Source: Fibrella rubiginis | GTDB taxonomy: Bacteria > Bacteroidota > Bacteroidia > Cytophagales > Spirosomataceae | DNA: 64,000 bases | Assembly (NCBI RefSeq): GCF_017353185.1 | Contig: NZ_JAFMYV010000010.1 | Location: 1-64,000, forward strand | Direction: 5' to 3' | In this document: positions 22,704 through 30,890 of the stretch, in pieces | How positions within the stretch are numbered: position 1 is the stretch's first letter | How the letters are laid out: every line of letters begins with the position of its first letter | Made by a program: the position numbers and the translations under genes | The notes under the pieces: model-generated | The model's input: only the letters and a program-made list of their open reading frames with translations | The model's database searches: none | What the model was told of the DNA's origin: nothing

Positions 22704-23753
22704 TTAATTTTCCTCCCGTGCCTTGAACAGCCGCCTGAGCCAACTCTGTTGCTCGGCGGCTGTTTCGGTTTGTTCGGTGTCGTCGTCGACCTGGCGGGCT
22801 AGTTTTTTCAGGTCGGGTTGGCCGGCATCTACCCAACAGGTATACCAGAAGTCGCCCACCATTTTGATGGAAGCCCGCATTTGTCGCTCCACCTGTCCGC
22901 GCAGGCGTTCGTGGTAGTGTGCCGAAAACGCCGCCGAATACACCTTGATCGTTTGCCCATTGCGATCCTCAAAATTCCATTTGCGCGATTCGCCCAGTTC
23001 AGCGGTGAGGTTGCGCTCTATCAGCAGCACAGAATCTAAGGCGGCGTGGGCGTCGAAAACGGCCCGCCAGGCTCGCTGTTGGGGTTTCTCGAGGTATTCG
23101 GCGGAACCAACTACCCAGTCATAGTTTGTAGAGAATAACTCTGGTAGCCGCGATTCCCAGAAGCCGTGGATACCCGTTTGGTTGGTGAGTTGCCCGTTGT
23201 AGTTGCGGGTAGTATGCAGTGGCACGTTGGCGTCGGCAATGTAGTGGCCAATGTCGGCGGAGAGGCGCAGGATTTTGCGGACGTTTCGCTCCTTAAAAGC
23301 TTCGGTCAACTGGTACTTGACGAGTTGAATGTGCCAGGGTACAATGCCGTGCATAGCCAGCGTGTCGGCCCCAAATTTCGCTGCCGCCGCCGACCATGAC
23401 CGGGGTAGGGTCTCACGGGTGGTATCAGCATACACGTCAAGATCGATAAAGTGGCGCGGCGCTTCGTCTACTACCGCGTAGCGACGTTTGTCGGGATTCA
23501 CGGCATTGTCGGTCAGAAACTGAATACGGCTTTTGTAGAGCGGCATCATTTCTGGCGGCAGGGTGAAGACGGCCATGCGGTTGATCTGCTGATGGGCAAA
23601 GAACCCCCACTGCGGTGCCATGCGCAGAGGCTTCGGCGTGACCCACGCATGGGCGGGTGTCAGCAGCAAAAGGGGTAGGCAAACGATGGTTAAAAAATAT
23701 TTTCTTAGAAAAATACCCAACCAAATACTATTCCTGTACATTTGTTCAGTCAT
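22704..23753 (-). CDS. Zinc-dependent phospholipase C / S1-P1 nuclease-like secreted protein
   Basis: A 349-residue exported protein. The N-terminal hydrophobic segment FLTIVCLPLLLLTPAHAW acts as a signal peptide; in the zinc-dependent phospholipase C/S1-P1 fold the Trp after cleavage is a metal ligand. Candidate zinc ligands follow in family order: WGFFAHQQINRMAV, the EAPRHFIDLD segment, IGHYIADANVPLHTTRNYNGQ, and GIHGFWESRLPE. These match the phospholipase C/S1-P1 pattern of His/Asp/Glu residues. The target (phospholipid or nucleic acid) cannot be decided. The ATG at 23753 is used, but the second Met at 23741 is equally possible. A divergent, AT-rich promoter region with palindromes lies upstream. 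Confidence 0.8.
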   Translation of the reverse strand: MTEQMYRNSIWLGIFLRKYFLTIVCLPLLLLTPAHAWVTPKPLRMAPQWGFFAHQQINRMAVFTLPPEMMPLYKSRIQFLTDNAVNPDKRRYAVVDEAPRHFIDLDVYADTTRETLPRSWSAAAAKFGADTLAMHGIVPWHIQLVKYQLTEAFKERNVRKILRLSADIGHYIADANVPLHTTRNYNGQLTNQTGIHGFWESRLPELFSTNYDWVVGSAEYLEKPQQRAWRAVFDAHAALDSVLLIERNLTAELGESRKWNFEDRNGQTIKVYSAAFSAHYHERLRGQVERQMRASIKMVGDFWYTCWVDAGQPDLKKLARQVDDDTEQTETAAEQQSWLRRLFKAREEN

Positions 23754-23757
23754 GGTA

Positions 23758-23790
23758 TTATTTGAAGATCAAATAAGATGTATCAAATAA
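23758..23790. promoter_or_regulatory. Palindrome and direct repeat in a divergent promoter region
   Basis: TTATTTGA-AGA-TCAAATAA forms a perfect 8-bp inverted repeat at 23758-23776, and ATCAAATAA recurs at 23782-23790. The AT-rich spacer separates divergent genes for two exported or membrane proteins. A shared operator is plausible. Confidence 0.4.
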
Positions 23791-23843
23791 ATGTATGACA
23801 AATAACAAAGAAAATTCTGTCTAACTTCATAATTGCCAAAGTA

Positions 23844-24242
23844 ATGCAACGCGAATCTAAAGGATACGCCCTCATCCTAGGCCTGTTTTGTATCCTCGGT
23901 TTATTAATCTACGGTGCTTATTCACCCGCCCGCAAAGCCCAGAAACAGCAGATTTTCTGCTTTTCTTTCGTAAAAGACGTAAAAACGCAAGCTGTTGAGA
24001 AGCATATGCGCGATTTTGCGGCCCTAAAGCACGAAATTCCACAGGTGGTTGGCTACACGGCCGGGAAGACATTTGTGGCCGGGACGACCAATCAGGACTA
24101 TGACGCCATGCATTACCTGACGTTTCAGAGCGAAGCCGATATGAAAGCTTTCGCCCAAAGCGAAGCCTACAAAACATTCGTTAACGAGAACAAAGCCAAC
24201 TGGGCCAAGACCCTGGTAGTGAATGCTGAAATTCAGCCATAA
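23844..24242 (+). CDS. Dabb-domain (stress-responsive A/B barrel) protein with membrane anchor
   Basis: A 132-residue protein with one N-terminal transmembrane segment (YALILGLFCILGLLIYGAY) and a C-terminal Dabb domain (about residues 38-130). The domain starts at IFCFSFVKDVKTQAVEKHMRDFAALKHEIP and continues with AMHYLTFQSEADMKAFAQSEAYKTFV. Dabb domains form dimeric ferredoxin-like barrels in stress proteins and some heme or aromatic-binding enzymes. Here it would be anchored facing the periplasm. The function is unknown. It converges on the serine hydrolase gene with a GCTTCGC-type hairpin between them. Confidence 0.82.
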   Translation: MQRESKGYALILGLFCILGLLIYGAYSPARKAQKQQIFCFSFVKDVKTQAVEKHMRDFAALKHEIPQVVGYTAGKTFVAGTTNQDYDAMHYLTFQSEADMKAFAQSEAYKTFVNENKANWAKTLVVNAEIQP

Positions 24243-24253
24243 ATGAGTCTAAG

Positions 24254-24332
24254 GTTTAAAGTCTAAGGTTTAACGTTGCTTCGCATTCTACCTGGCTAAG
24301 CGCGAAGCAACGTTAAACCTTAGACTTTAAAC
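24254..24332. repeat. 31-bp inverted repeat with heptad units and GCTTCGC loop end
   Basis: Arms 24254-24284 and 24302-24332 are perfect complements over 31 bp. Imperfect extensions continue to 24246 and 24346. The units are AAAGTCT, AAGGTTT and AACGTTG followed by CTTCGC. It lies between converging stop codons at 24242 and 24352, with the extended arms within 4-6 bp of each. Confidence 0.92.
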
Positions 24333-24351
24333 TTTAAACTTAAACCTCGCC

Positions 24352-26091
24352 TCACCGCACCCGTTTGCCGGGAACGTTGCGGCCACCCTGATGCAACATC
24401 AGGCCATCGACTTCGCCTTTGTCATTTTTGATGAATGACACTTGGGCGTCCACCACTTTGTAATAGAATTCAGTGGGCGACTGGGCGTAAATCTCAAATT
24501 TTTCCTGACCTGTAGCCTGCGCCATCAGCCGGTTGTTCTCACGTGAGACCGTAATGGAGAACGACGGGGCCAACTGATATTCGCCCACCAGCATGGCCAG
24601 TTGAGCCGTATCGACGGCTATGGCTGTTGGAGTAGGCATCGCTATCGGTTCGCCCAGTTCACGCAGCTTCTCAATTCCACCCGTATTCCGCGGGTTCAGT
24701 TCAACCGACTTTTTGTAGTCACGGATAGCCTGAGCCTTGTCACCGGCTGCCATATAAGCTTCGCCCCGGCTGTCGTATACGTTAAACGAGGCGGGGAATG
24801 CTTCGGCATTAAGATCGAAGACTATAATGGCTTCCGGTAGTTTCTTGTTTTGCAGCAGTTCATATCCCAGCGCGTTGATAGCCCCTTCATTCAGGTCGTA
24901 GGTCGACTTGTTCGCTTTCCATTCGGCGAATTTCTGCCGCACCGTGGCCACCGGGTCTGTTGAGATTGACTGACGAAGTAAATCAGCAATGAGCTTCTTG
25001 GGTGCTTCGATGGGTTGGTCGTAGAGGATGCGGAGAATATTCTGGCGCATATTATTCAGCGGTGCCCCGCCTGTGTTGTTCAGCAAAACAATCAATTGTT
25101 TATCGCGGGGTGCTCTGGTAATCAGCGTGTTGAAGCCATTAATTCCTCCGCCATGGCTGATAAGTAACAGGCTGTCTTTGCGTTCGCCTACTTTGGTGTT
25201 GCCCACCCCCCAGCCATAGGCATATTCGTCCTTAAACGGCGTAAACATCGTAGCCTTGCCAACCGCCGATAACAGCTTGTCTGTATACAGCGCCTGATCC
25301 CACTTGTACAGATCCTCTACTGTTGAGTAGAGCGAACCAGCCGCATAAGGTATCGACATATCGAGATAAGGGGCGTTTACGTAGCCACCACCCGCTTTTT
25401 CGTAGCCTGCCGCGCGTTTGGGCATGATCGGGGCGAACAGATCATAGCCCGTATCGCGCATTTGCAGGGGCGAAAGAATGCCTTCCTGCAACACCTGGGC
25501 GTAGGATTTTCCTGTTACCTTTTCAACCACCACACCCAGCAAAAAGTAGCCTGAGTTGCTGTAGGAGAACTTGCTGCCCGGCTCGAACTCCAGCGGCATG
25601 TCCTGGAATTTTTTCAGGAACTCCGTCGGGGTAAATGGTTCGCGGGAAACAGTCTCGAAAAACGTTGGGAAGTTGGTGTAGTTGGGCAGGCCCGACGTGT
25701 GCGTCAGCAGGTGGTGCAGGGTGATCTTGCTACCGGTGGCCTTGGGGTAGTTGGGTAGGTAAGTAGTAATAGGCTCGTTCAGTTTCAGCTTACCCTGCTC
25801 TACCAGTTGCATGATGAGCATAGCCGTAAACTGCTTGGTAATGGATCCAAGCCGGAATTTGGTGTCGGGCGTGTTGGCGATGTTCCATTCCATATTGGCC
25901 ATGCCGTAACCTTTTTTGACGATCACCTGCCCTTTTTCGGCCACGAGTACAGTGCCGTTAAATTGCTTGTTGTCAACATATTGCCGGACAAGCGCGTCAA
26001 TTTTAGCGGCTTTGGTCTGAGCAAAAGCCAGTATGGTGCCCAGCAGGAATAAGCCAAGCGTAAGCCCGGTGCGTCGTATGCGCGTCTCCAT
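24352..26091 (-). CDS. Beta-lactamase-family serine hydrolase with TPR and C-terminal beta domain
   Basis: A 579-residue exported S12-type hydrolase. After a signal peptide (residues 7-25), the catalytic domain shows the SITK tetrad (Ser83, Lys86), the YSN motif (FSYSNSGYF) and HGG in place of KTG (LISHGGGINGF), as in esterase or D-aminopeptidase relatives of class C beta-lactamases. About residues 400-475 contain helical TPR-like repeats (DKAQAIRDYKKSVELNPRN). The C-terminal 100 residues form a lipocalin-like beta domain ending GGRNVPGKRVR. The likely role is a periplasmic peptidase or esterase, and antibiotic resistance is not implied. Its right-hand neighbour is ferrochelatase, separated by a hairpin. 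Confidence 0.87.
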   Translation of the reverse strand: METRIRRTGLTLGLFLLGTILAFAQTKAAKIDALVRQYVDNKQFNGTVLVAEKGQVIVKKGYGMANMEWNIANTPDTKFRLGSITKQFTAMLIMQLVEQGKLKLNEPITTYLPNYPKATGSKITLHHLLTHTSGLPNYTNFPTFFETVSREPFTPTEFLKKFQDMPLEFEPGSKFSYSNSGYFLLGVVVEKVTGKSYAQVLQEGILSPLQMRDTGYDLFAPIMPKRAAGYEKAGGGYVNAPYLDMSIPYAAGSLYSTVEDLYKWDQALYTDKLLSAVGKATMFTPFKDEYAYGWGVGNTKVGERKDSLLLISHGGGINGFNTLITRAPRDKQLIVLLNNTGGAPLNNMRQNILRILYDQPIEAPKKLIADLLRQSISTDPVATVRQKFAEWKANKSTYDLNEGAINALGYELLQNKKLPEAIIVFDLNAEAFPASFNVYDSRGEAYMAAGDKAQAIRDYKKSVELNPRNTGGIEKLRELGEPIAMPTPTAIAVDTAQLAMLVGEYQLAPSFSITVSRENNRLMAQATGQEKFEIYAQSPTEFYYKVVDAQVSFIKNDKGEVDGLMLHQGGRNVPGKRVR

Positions 26092-26180
26092 GAGTCGAAA
26101 AGGGGATTAATCCAATGATCGACCAAGGTAAACAGACGCAGAAACGAGGGGTAAGGAAATTGGATGAGTGGAAAAATAAT

Positions 26181-26267
26181 AAACCTGCAAGGTCCGAAGA
26201 GACCTTACAGGTTGCGTCAGCAATACGCCGATACAACCTGTAAGGCCTTTTCGGACCTTGCGCGTTT
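26181..26267. repeat. 34-bp inverted repeat, AACCTGCAAGGTCC type, after hemH
   Basis: Arms 26181-26214 and 26234-26267 pair with about four mismatches, sharing GCAAGGTCCGAA and CCTTACAGGTTG. The right arm ends 6 bp from the hemH stop codon. The sequence type differs from the heptad hairpins, but the position is the same. Confidence 0.85.
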
Positions 26268-26273
26268 ACTCTT

Positions 26274-27350
26274 CTAACAGTTCTTTACCAGGTCAACGAC
26301 TGTCTCGATCCACAATGGGCTGTCGTTAAGGCTTTCTACGAGCTGCCAGTGTGTACCGCCCGCTTCTTCGAAAATCTCTTTATACTCTTCACCTACTTCG
26401 ATAGTCGTCTCCAGGCAGTCGGCAACGAAGGCAGGCGAAAACGCCAGCACACTCTTGATGCCTTTGCCCGGCATCTCTTTGATCACGTCGTCGGTGTAGG
26501 GCTTGATCCAGGGGTCATTGCCCAGTCGCGACTGGAAACTGGTGGTGTATTTGCCTTCGGGAATACCCAGCGCTTTCACCAGCCGACGGGTGGTTTCAAA
26601 GCACTGTGCCCTGTAACAGTATTGGTTATCAGCACGTAAGGAACCGCAGCACTCGCCGAACTTACAGACCGTTTTGCTCACATCGCCCTTGCGAATCTGG
26701 CGTTCGGGCAGGCCGTGGTAGCTAAACAGAAAGTGGTCGTAATCATGGGTAGCCATGTACTTGCGGGCAATCTGCGCAAAGCCTTCAATGAACTTGGGGT
26801 GTTCCAAAAACCGGTTCACAAACCGCACCTTCGGAATCACCTGCCATGTTTTTAGGATGTCCATCACCTTTTCATAGACCGAACCCGTACTGGCCGAGGC
26901 GTATTGCGGGAAGAACGGGAGCACCACAATGTCAGTCAGGGCCATTTTCTGAAACGCATCCAGGGCCGTATCAATGCTGGGACTTTGGTAGCGCATGGCC
27001 AGCTTTACCACGTAATCATCGCCGAGCTGGTCCTGAACCAGTTTCTCTACTTTGTAGCCGTAATATTTCAGCGGCGAGCCCTGCTCGTCCCAGAGTTCTT
27101 TGTAAATCTTAGCTGATTTGGGCGCGCGAAAGGGAGCTATGATGCCATTCACGAGCACGGTGCGCACGGCGTAGGGCACGTCGATGACGCGACCATCCAT
27201 TAGAAATTCGCGGAGGTATTTTCGTACATCAGGTACGTTGGGACTGTCGGGCGTGCCGAGGTTGACCAATAATACGCCGGTTTTGCCCAGCGGTTTTTGC
27301 CCCGACCCGTTGGCCGTCGACATGGGAGATTGTAAAGCAGTGGCTTCCAT
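26274..27350 (-). CDS. hemH: Ferrochelatase
   Basis: A 358-residue enzyme that inserts Fe2+ into protoporphyrin IX in the last step of heme b synthesis. The family blocks are complete: GVLLVNLGTPDSPNVPDVRKYLREFL at the N-terminus, FFPQYASASTGSVYEKV, the catalytic His segment FLFSYHGLPERQIRKGD, and the late FSPAFVADCLETTIEV with the conserved Glu. Between the last two, CKFGECCGSLRADNQYCYRAQCFETT is Cys-rich; some ferrochelatases bind an iron-sulfur cluster with similar Cys groups, so a cluster is possible but unproved. It is cytosolic or membrane-associated. No other heme gene is adjacent. Confidence 0.95.
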   Translation of the reverse strand: MEATALQSPMSTANGSGQKPLGKTGVLLVNLGTPDSPNVPDVRKYLREFLMDGRVIDVPYAVRTVLVNGIIAPFRAPKSAKIYKELWDEQGSPLKYYGYKVEKLVQDQLGDDYVVKLAMRYQSPSIDTALDAFQKMALTDIVVLPFFPQYASASTGSVYEKVMDILKTWQVIPKVRFVNRFLEHPKFIEGFAQIARKYMATHDYDHFLFSYHGLPERQIRKGDVSKTVCKFGECCGSLRADNQYCYRAQCFETTRRLVKALGIPEGKYTTSFQSRLGNDPWIKPYTDDVIKEMPGKGIKSVLAFSPAFVADCLETTIEVGEEYKEIFEEAGGTHWQLVESLNDSPLWIETVVDLVKNC

Positions 27351-27410
27351 AGTTGGCTAACGGAATTTGGTTGGAATGGGTTTGTTCGGCAGGCGATGAA
27401 AGGGATCGTC

Positions 27411-28517
27411 TTAACTGTTTATTGACACGCGTCGACCAGTTTCAGCCGCTTTATAGATGGCTTCCAGGACCATTAAATCCTTCAGGCCCTCTATACCCGC
27501 GATGTGGTCGGGGAGTTTTTCGCCGGCCAGCAATACCCTGCCAATGCCGTCGAGTTGCGCCGCCTGCTGGTTGATATCGGGAAACTTCAGTTCGCCCTGG
27601 CTGGTTCGGCCCCGGAACGGCCCATAACTCACCGCCGGACTAAGCTCGAAAAAACCGTTATCTGTCGACGCAAAAAACCGATCTATCCCAAAATTATTCG
27701 CGCTGGTGGAGGTACAGAAGACCCCGCCCGGAAAATACAGCTGCCACGTGATCGCTTCTTCTACTTCGGTATACAGGTCTTTGTGCTGCACAGGCCCGAA
27801 CTGCGCCGTGACGGCCACCGGCTCGGCACCCAGCACGTAGCGGCAGCTTTGCACGCAGTATACCCCCAGGTTCATCAGCGGCCCACCCCCCGACAGGGCC
27901 TTTTTGAAATGCCAGTCGTTCGGGTCGGCCCCGTCAAGACGATAGCCCAGCGACACGTCGATGTGGCGCACCGGTCCGAATATTTTTTGCTGTCCCAACC
28001 GCATAAGCTCCTGGTGATGAGGTTCATAATGCAGTCGATACCCAACCGCCAACTGCACCCCAGCCGCTTTACAGGCCGCAATCATGGCCCGACAGTCGGC
28101 GGCAGTGGTGGCCATGGGTTTTTCCACGATCACGTGTTTGCCGGCTTTGGCAGCCCTGATTGTGAATTCTTTATGGAGCGCGTTGGGCAGCACTACATAG
28201 ACAAGGTCGATGGCTTTGTTGGCTACGATTTCGTCGAAATTCTGGTAGTTGTAGCAGTTTTGGGGCGGAATGTTGTACCGTTTTTGCCAGTCGGCCAGTT
28301 TGGCGGGCGTGCCCGAAACAACGCCCGCCAACCGGCAGTACTGCGAAACGGCCAGTCCTTCGGCCAGATAGCCTGCATAACGCCCCAATCCGCACAGGGC
28401 TACGTTCAGTTTACGCGATGGGGGTAACCCGGCAAGCGTTGGTAAGGCGGGCAGGGCCATTGCTCCAATGCCCAAACCTACCTGCTGAAGAAATTGCCGA
28501 CGTAGGAGGTTTTTCAT
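27411..28517 (-). CDS. Gfo/Idh/MocA family oxidoreductase, exported paralogue
   Basis: A 368-residue protein with the same layout as the gene at 13885-14976. A twin-arginine-like signal (MKNLLRRQFLQQVGLGIGAMALPALPTLAG) precedes the Rossmann loop VALCGLGRYAGYLAEGLA, the DLVYVVLPNALHKEFTIRAAKAGKHVIVEKPMATT segment with the catalytic EKP, and the C-terminal sheet (GGGPLMNLGVYCVQSCRYVLG). The R-R-Q-F-L-Q run suits Tat export of a cofactor-loaded enzyme. The expected activity is NAD(P)-dependent oxidation or reduction of a sugar, with unknown substrate. It has no close operon partner. Confidence 0.87.
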   Translation of the reverse strand: MKNLLRRQFLQQVGLGIGAMALPALPTLAGLPPSRKLNVALCGLGRYAGYLAEGLAVSQYCRLAGVVSGTPAKLADWQKRYNIPPQNCYNYQNFDEIVANKAIDLVYVVLPNALHKEFTIRAAKAGKHVIVEKPMATTAADCRAMIAACKAAGVQLAVGYRLHYEPHHQELMRLGQQKIFGPVRHIDVSLGYRLDGADPNDWHFKKALSGGGPLMNLGVYCVQSCRYVLGAEPVAVTAQFGPVQHKDLYTEVEEAITWQLYFPGGVFCTSTSANNFGIDRFFASTDNGFFELSPAVSYGPFRGRTSQGELKFPDINQQAAQLDGIGRVLLAGEKLPDHIAGIEGLKDLMVLEAIYKAAETGRRVSINS

Positions 28518-28637
28518 AATGAGTCATTGCGAAGATGAATGGCAAGGCTACGCGAAAAAGCTCCTTTGTGCTGCTTAATTACACCAGCGGCCCTACTTAC
28601 ACTACCAGCGGCGTTAGCTCCTTAAGCACCCTGATCG

Positions 28638-29393
28638 TTATCGGGGCCGGTCCAGCGAGGTGTAAACCGTTTCCGGCAGGGCGTCGGCTACGTTGATATC
28701 GCTCAGTTCGCGGGCACCGCGTTTACCCGACAGCTTAATGTTGCCGTAGGTTTTGTAGTCGGTCCAGGGAAGAATAAAACCCGGCTTCTCATCCGTAAAC
28801 TTGGGGTAATACGCCCACTGCGACACCAGCCGCGTGGTTTTGTCGACCCATACCTGGTACTTATTCTGGGGGGTATCACCCACGCCTTTAAACGTCAGTT
28901 GCAGCAAATCGGCAGGTTGGCCGGCTTCTGTTTTGGCTTCGCCGAGATCTTTCAGCGTCACCCCCGAATCTTTCAGTTTGAAAGGCATCAGCAGCCAGTA
29001 CGAATCGTTGATCCAGGCACTTTTGGCCCCTTTCACAAACTTGGCTACGCTGTCGGGTTGGGTTTCTTCCTTGCCATTACGGAATACACGGCCCTTGTCG
29101 GTGTTGATGTTGAGTACTACCGATTGATCATTTTTGAGGTTGTCTACCCGTACGTTGCCCGTCCACTTATCCCAGTGGAGACGACGCACTCCGAAAAACG
29201 TCCAGGCAATGTGGCGGGTTTGGTCCCAGGCTTTGCGCCCTCCCTGCGCTGCCATCACCTCGTCGGCTATCTGCACGGCGCGTTTATCAGAACCGGCCAT
29301 ATCGAAGCCGGGCGCGGCGAGGTTATTCTTTTTTTGAGCCAGCAACGGCGTGGTTAATAGGAACATCAACCAGAAAATAGAGCGATTCATCAT
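28638..29393 (-). CDS. Secreted LolA-like hypothetical protein (possibly DUF6503)
   Basis: A 251-residue exported protein with a signal peptide at residues 1-19 (LMFLLTTPLLAQ). The mature part has the pattern of outer-membrane lipoprotein-carrier-like proteins: an N-terminal helix (KRAVQIADEVMAAQGGRKAWDQTRHIAWTF), a long run of antiparallel strands (VVLNINTDKGRVFRNGKEE), then YQVWVDKTTRLVSQWAYYP and a C-terminal strand. The resemblance to DUF6503 is recalled, not checked. A similar helix-then-strands layout occurs in the gene at 33647. The function is unknown. It is transcribed divergently from oxyR. Confidence 0.6.
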   Translation of the reverse strand: MMNRSIFWLMFLLTTPLLAQKKNNLAAPGFDMAGSDKRAVQIADEVMAAQGGRKAWDQTRHIAWTFFGVRRLHWDKWTGNVRVDNLKNDQSVVLNINTDKGRVFRNGKEETQPDSVAKFVKGAKSAWINDSYWLLMPFKLKDSGVTLKDLGEAKTEAGQPADLLQLTFKGVGDTPQNKYQVWVDKTTRLVSQWAYYPKFTDEKPGFILPWTDYKTYGNIKLSGKRGARELSDINVADALPETVYTSLDRPR

Positions 29394-29465
29394 GACAGAA
29401 AAGGCGTTTGTGAAAGTCGATTGCTAAATGAACCGCAAAATAAGGCTGATTGGAGTTATTTGTTC

Positions 29466-29494
29466 TATCAATAAGATTTAGTTTTGTATTGATA
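29466..29494. promoter_or_regulatory. Candidate OxyR/LysR operator
   Basis: TATCAATA (29466-29473) and TATTGATA (29487-29494) form an inverted repeat with a 13-bp spacer, 26 bp before the oxyR ATG and between divergent genes. LysR-type regulators commonly bind such spaced dyads and control themselves. Assignment to OxyR is inference. Confidence 0.45.
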
Positions 29495-29519
29495 TTGTCG
29501 ATAAACATCCCGGTTATCC

Positions 29520-30434
29520 ATGACCCTTACCCAGCTTGAGTACATTGTTGCCATTGACACTCACCGTCATTTCGCCACCGCTGCCGAGCACTGCCATGTA
29601 ACGCAGCCTACGCTGAGCATGCAGATACAGAAGCTGGAAGACGAACTGGGCGTGTTGCTGTTCGACCGGTCGAAGCAGCCGGTTGTACCAACTGAGACGG
29701 GACAACTTATTGTGGCACAGGCACGTGAGGTATTACAAACGTCGCGGCGGATACCCGAAATGGCCAGGGAGTCGCGCGATGAAGTAGGCGGCGAGTTGCG
29801 TCTGGGCATTATTCCTACGCTGGCCCCTTACCTGTTGCCACACTTCATTAGCGCCTTCATGAAACGCCATCCCTCGGTAACGGTCCACCTGCAGGAGATG
29901 CTGACCGATCAGATTACCGAGCGTCTGCGCAACGGCCTGCTCGACGTGGGCATAGTGGTGACGCCCCTGCGCGAAAGCACCATGACAGAGCTGCCTCTTT
30001 TCCGCGAACCGTTTACTGTTTATGCCGCCGAAGGCCATCCACTGCTGGAAAAGACCCTGATCTCGCCGCCCGATCTGGCTGCCGAAGGCCTGTGGCTGCT
30101 CTCAGAAGGGCACTGCTTCCGGGAGCAGGTACTTAACCTCTGCGGAGCCAGCCGTATTCGCGAGGCACCGTTGCAATACGAAACGGGTTCACTCGAAACG
30201 CTGATCAAGCTCATCGACCGGCAGGGTGGATTTACGCTCCTGCCCGAACTCGCCACCCTCGATCTGGAGCCCGTCCGCCAGGCCCGTATACGCCGTTTTG
30301 CGGGTGAACAACCCGCCCGCGACATCAGTCTGGTTATGCACCGCAGCTTTCTGAAGCGCAGCCTGATCAACGCCCTGCGGCGCGAAATTCTGGCGCATCT
30401 ACCTCAGGCAGCCTTCAGGCAGACTCCAGGCTGA
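29520..30434 (+). CDS. oxyR: LysR-type peroxide sensor OxyR
   Basis: A 304-residue regulator. The N-terminal winged helix reads MTLTQLEYIVAIDTHRHFAT and the recognition helix TQPTLSMQIQKLEDELGVLLF (residues 28-48). The effector domain contains SEGHCFREQVLNLCGAS, placing cysteines at 199 and 208, the same positions as the peroxide-sensing pair of E. coli OxyR. This supports true OxyR function: disulfide formation on H2O2 exposure and activation of catalase or peroxiredoxin genes. No such target is adjacent. The upstream inverted repeat at 29466-29494 suggests autoregulation. The ATG at 29520 is the conserved start. Confidence 0.93.
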   Translation: MTLTQLEYIVAIDTHRHFATAAEHCHVTQPTLSMQIQKLEDELGVLLFDRSKQPVVPTETGQLIVAQAREVLQTSRRIPEMARESRDEVGGELRLGIIPTLAPYLLPHFISAFMKRHPSVTVHLQEMLTDQITERLRNGLLDVGIVVTPLRESTMTELPLFREPFTVYAAEGHPLLEKTLISPPDLAAEGLWLLSEGHCFREQVLNLCGASRIREAPLQYETGSLETLIKLIDRQGGFTLLPELATLDLEPVRQARIRRFAGEQPARDISLVMHRSFLKRSLINALRREILAHLPQAAFRQTPG

Positions 30435-30527
30435 CACATAGATATGCCCTCACGACTACAGAATGGATGACAAAGCCGTGAAATACCGGGGTGATTAAGA
30501 AGTCAATCGATGTATGAGAGGTAATGC

Positions 30528-30638
30528 CTATAGTTTCTGCATCCCAATCCGACTCAGGCCACTATTAAATGCCTTCCAAATCATCGTTTTTCCATTCGCA
30601 CCGATGTCTACTGAATAATGATCTTCAATTCTCACCAT
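30528..30638 (-). pseudogene. Possible gene remnant (36 codons)
   Basis: On the minus strand an ATG at 30638 opens a 36-residue frame (MVRIEDHYSVDIGANGKTMI start), and the frame continues upstream about 10 more codons without a start. The composition looks protein-like, with alternating strands, but it is far too short for a domain and I do not recognise it. It is most likely the 3' end of a decayed gene. Confidence 0.3.
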
Positions 30639-30841
30639 ATCCAGGAAGTATACTGTGGTATACCCATCTGATCAATCGATTGGGCCAAAATTGACTGGTT
30701 GGGCTGCTCAGAAAAAAGTAGGCCCCCACAACTGACAGTACCCGTCAGGTGACTACTATATCCTTGTTCTGAAATCTTAGAAAAGTATAAGAAACGGATG
30801 CTTTGTTGGCTTCTAATCGGTGTTTTATCAAATTTTAACCC

Positions 30842-30849
30842 TACCTTTG
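30842..30849 (+). promoter_or_regulatory. -7 promoter box of atpA-atpG
   Basis: TACCTTTG matches TAnnTTTG and lies 41 bp before the atpA ATG, giving a leader of about 35 bases. A weak T-rich -33 region (TGTTTTAT) starts at 30821. Confidence 0.6.
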
Positions 30850-30890
30850 CGGCCAGAAATTGATCTCTAACTAACGATTACTCAGACTAT

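Larger units (their letters stand above)
30435..30890. other. Gene-poor 456-bp spacer before atpA
   Basis: The stretch between oxyR and atpA contains a short coding remnant (30528-30638, minus strand) and the atpA -7 box. No atpH, atpF or atpE gene is present here. The rest shows no structure I can assign. Confidence 0.5.
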
